Shown here: positions 63,316-64,000 of the stretch, one piece after another | Numbering within the stretch: the stretch's first letter is position 1 | Layout: every line of letters starts with the position of its first letter | Origin: Variovorax sp. KK3 | GTDB lineage: Bacteria; Pseudomonadota; Gammaproteobacteria; Burkholderiales; Burkholderiaceae_C | NCBI RefSeq assembly: GCF_001984055.1 | Contig: NZ_LYVO01000005.1 | Span: 1 to 64,000 of the forward strand | Direction of reading: 5' to 3' | Length of the DNA stretch: 64,000 bases | The notes under the pieces: generated by a model | What the model was told of the DNA's origin: nothing | The model's input: only the letters and a program-made list of their open reading frames with translations | Databases searched by the model: none | Translations under genes and position numbers: made by a program

Positions 63316-64000
63316 AGCACTACGAATCAATCCCAGCCATCTACACCCAAACCGGCGTTAGTAGATTTGATGGCAACCCATTGATCGAGGCACTCCCTCC
63401 CTTAGAAGTCTCCAAAGAAAAAATCTTGGAGAGAATTGAATTCAACCCTCCGAAGTTTACGGGTGCAGACAGAACAAAGGGGGATCTAGTCCGCATTGCT
63501 GAGTTATCACGCATCGCGTCGGTGATCTACCCATTTGCAGAGTACAGCCGCACGGCTGCAAACGCAACAATGAACCTTCGCGAAGCGTATGTAGCTCGCA
63601 ATCCCTTGACCCCGCTTGGACAAAGACGCCGAACATTGATAGGGACAATGACCGATGAGCAGAGCCTATCTGCCTCGCAGTTGAGGTCAACAGCACTTGG
63701 GCAGACGATCTTGGGCGTCACTGGAAGCGGAAAGACCACCTTCGGTAGGCGCTTCCTCGAGCCATACTGTGTCGTCATTGAGCATACGGAGTATCGGGGT
63801 AGACCTTTCATGTGCCGTCAGATTCCCGTGATTCACATGAACGTGATGCACGACGCCACCATGCTTAGCTTTTGCATCCAGTTTTTTGATGCCATCGACC
63901 GCATACTCGGGAATACACACTATGCCCGTGAAGCGAAGAGTATTCGGCGCATCGCTTTGATGGCATTGCTCGCGCAAAAGGTTGCGACGGCTGTCTCGCT
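63312..64000 (+). CDS. tnsC: TnsC-like AAA+ ATPase, 5' part (runs off the window)
   Basis: The first 229 codons of a TnsC-type regulator ATPase, which links target selection to the TnsAB transposase. The Walker A motif GVTGSGKTT is at residues 135-143. The N-terminal 110 residues, including FAEYSRTAANATMNLREAYV and RNPLTPLGQRRRTLIG, resemble the N-terminal region of TnsC/TniB-type proteins. The ATG overlaps the tnsB stop (ATGA). Walker B and the C-terminal domain are beyond the window. Confidence 0.9.
   Translation, partial: MKHYESIPAIYTQTGVSRFDGNPLIEALPPLEVSKEKILERIEFNPPKFTGADRTKGDLVRIAELSRIASVIYPFAEYSRTAANATMNLREAYVARNPLTPLGQRRRTLIGTMTDEQSLSASQLRSTALGQTILGVTGSGKTTFGRRFLEPYCVVIEHTEYRGRPFMCRQIPVIHMNVMHDATMLSFCIQFFDAIDRILGNTHYAREAKSIRRIALMALLAQKVATAVS

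Overview
The window reads as chromosomal DNA of a high-GC betaproteobacterium of the order Burkholderiales, most likely family Comamonadaceae (Variovorax/Acidovorax-like). This is inferred from the gene complement (mltG-tmk, selO-msrB, yciB-BolA-PPIase, purL/map/glnD, ligA-zipA-smc), the strong G/C bias at third codon positions and a large acyl-CoA catabolic capacity. It was not checked by any database search. No rRNA, tRNA or CRISPR array was seen.

Layout. 1-11.8 kb: the 5' part of tmk, mltG, ygfZ, then a carbon-starvation locus (CstA-type transporter, YbdD-type partner, LuxR-type regulator and cache-domain histidine kinase), a thioesterase-GNAT fusion, an alpha/beta hydrolase, an iron alcohol dehydrogenase and small proteins of unknown function. 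11.9-12.8 kb: an SDR enzyme. 13.3-15.56 kb: a sharply AT-rich island with two genes I cannot assign, a membrane-anchored protein and a soluble partner. 15.6-27.5 kb: a minus-strand acyl-CoA catabolic block (FadB/FadJ-like enzyme, M20 peptidase, thiolase, two acyl-CoA dehydrogenases, SDR, PaaI thioesterase, MDR reductase, GST). 27.7-36.5 kb: a complete branched-chain-type ABC importer (livKHMGF order), an acyl-CoA ligase and a carboxylesterase, with an AraC-type regulator divergent from the esterase. Together, 15.6-36.5 kb forms an uptake, activation and beta-oxidation route for short, branched or aromatic acids.

37.7-59.5 kb is largely housekeeping: a divergent MurA-like enolpyruvyl transferase, selO-msrB, yciB, a BolA protein, a parvulin-type PPIase, purL, map, glnD, a DoxX protein, def, a small lipoprotein, ligA, zipA, smc and a second putative lipoprotein that looks C-terminally atypical.

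59.5-64.0 kb is the edge of a Tn7-like transposon. A 782-base segment with several inverted repeats leads into tnsA, tnsB and tnsC, coupled by ATGA overlaps; tnsC runs off the window, so targeting genes and cargo are not visible. The transposon and the AT-rich two-gene island are the clearest horizontally acquired regions. The two-gene island is the best candidate here for an undescribed system, although nothing in its sequence proves a function.
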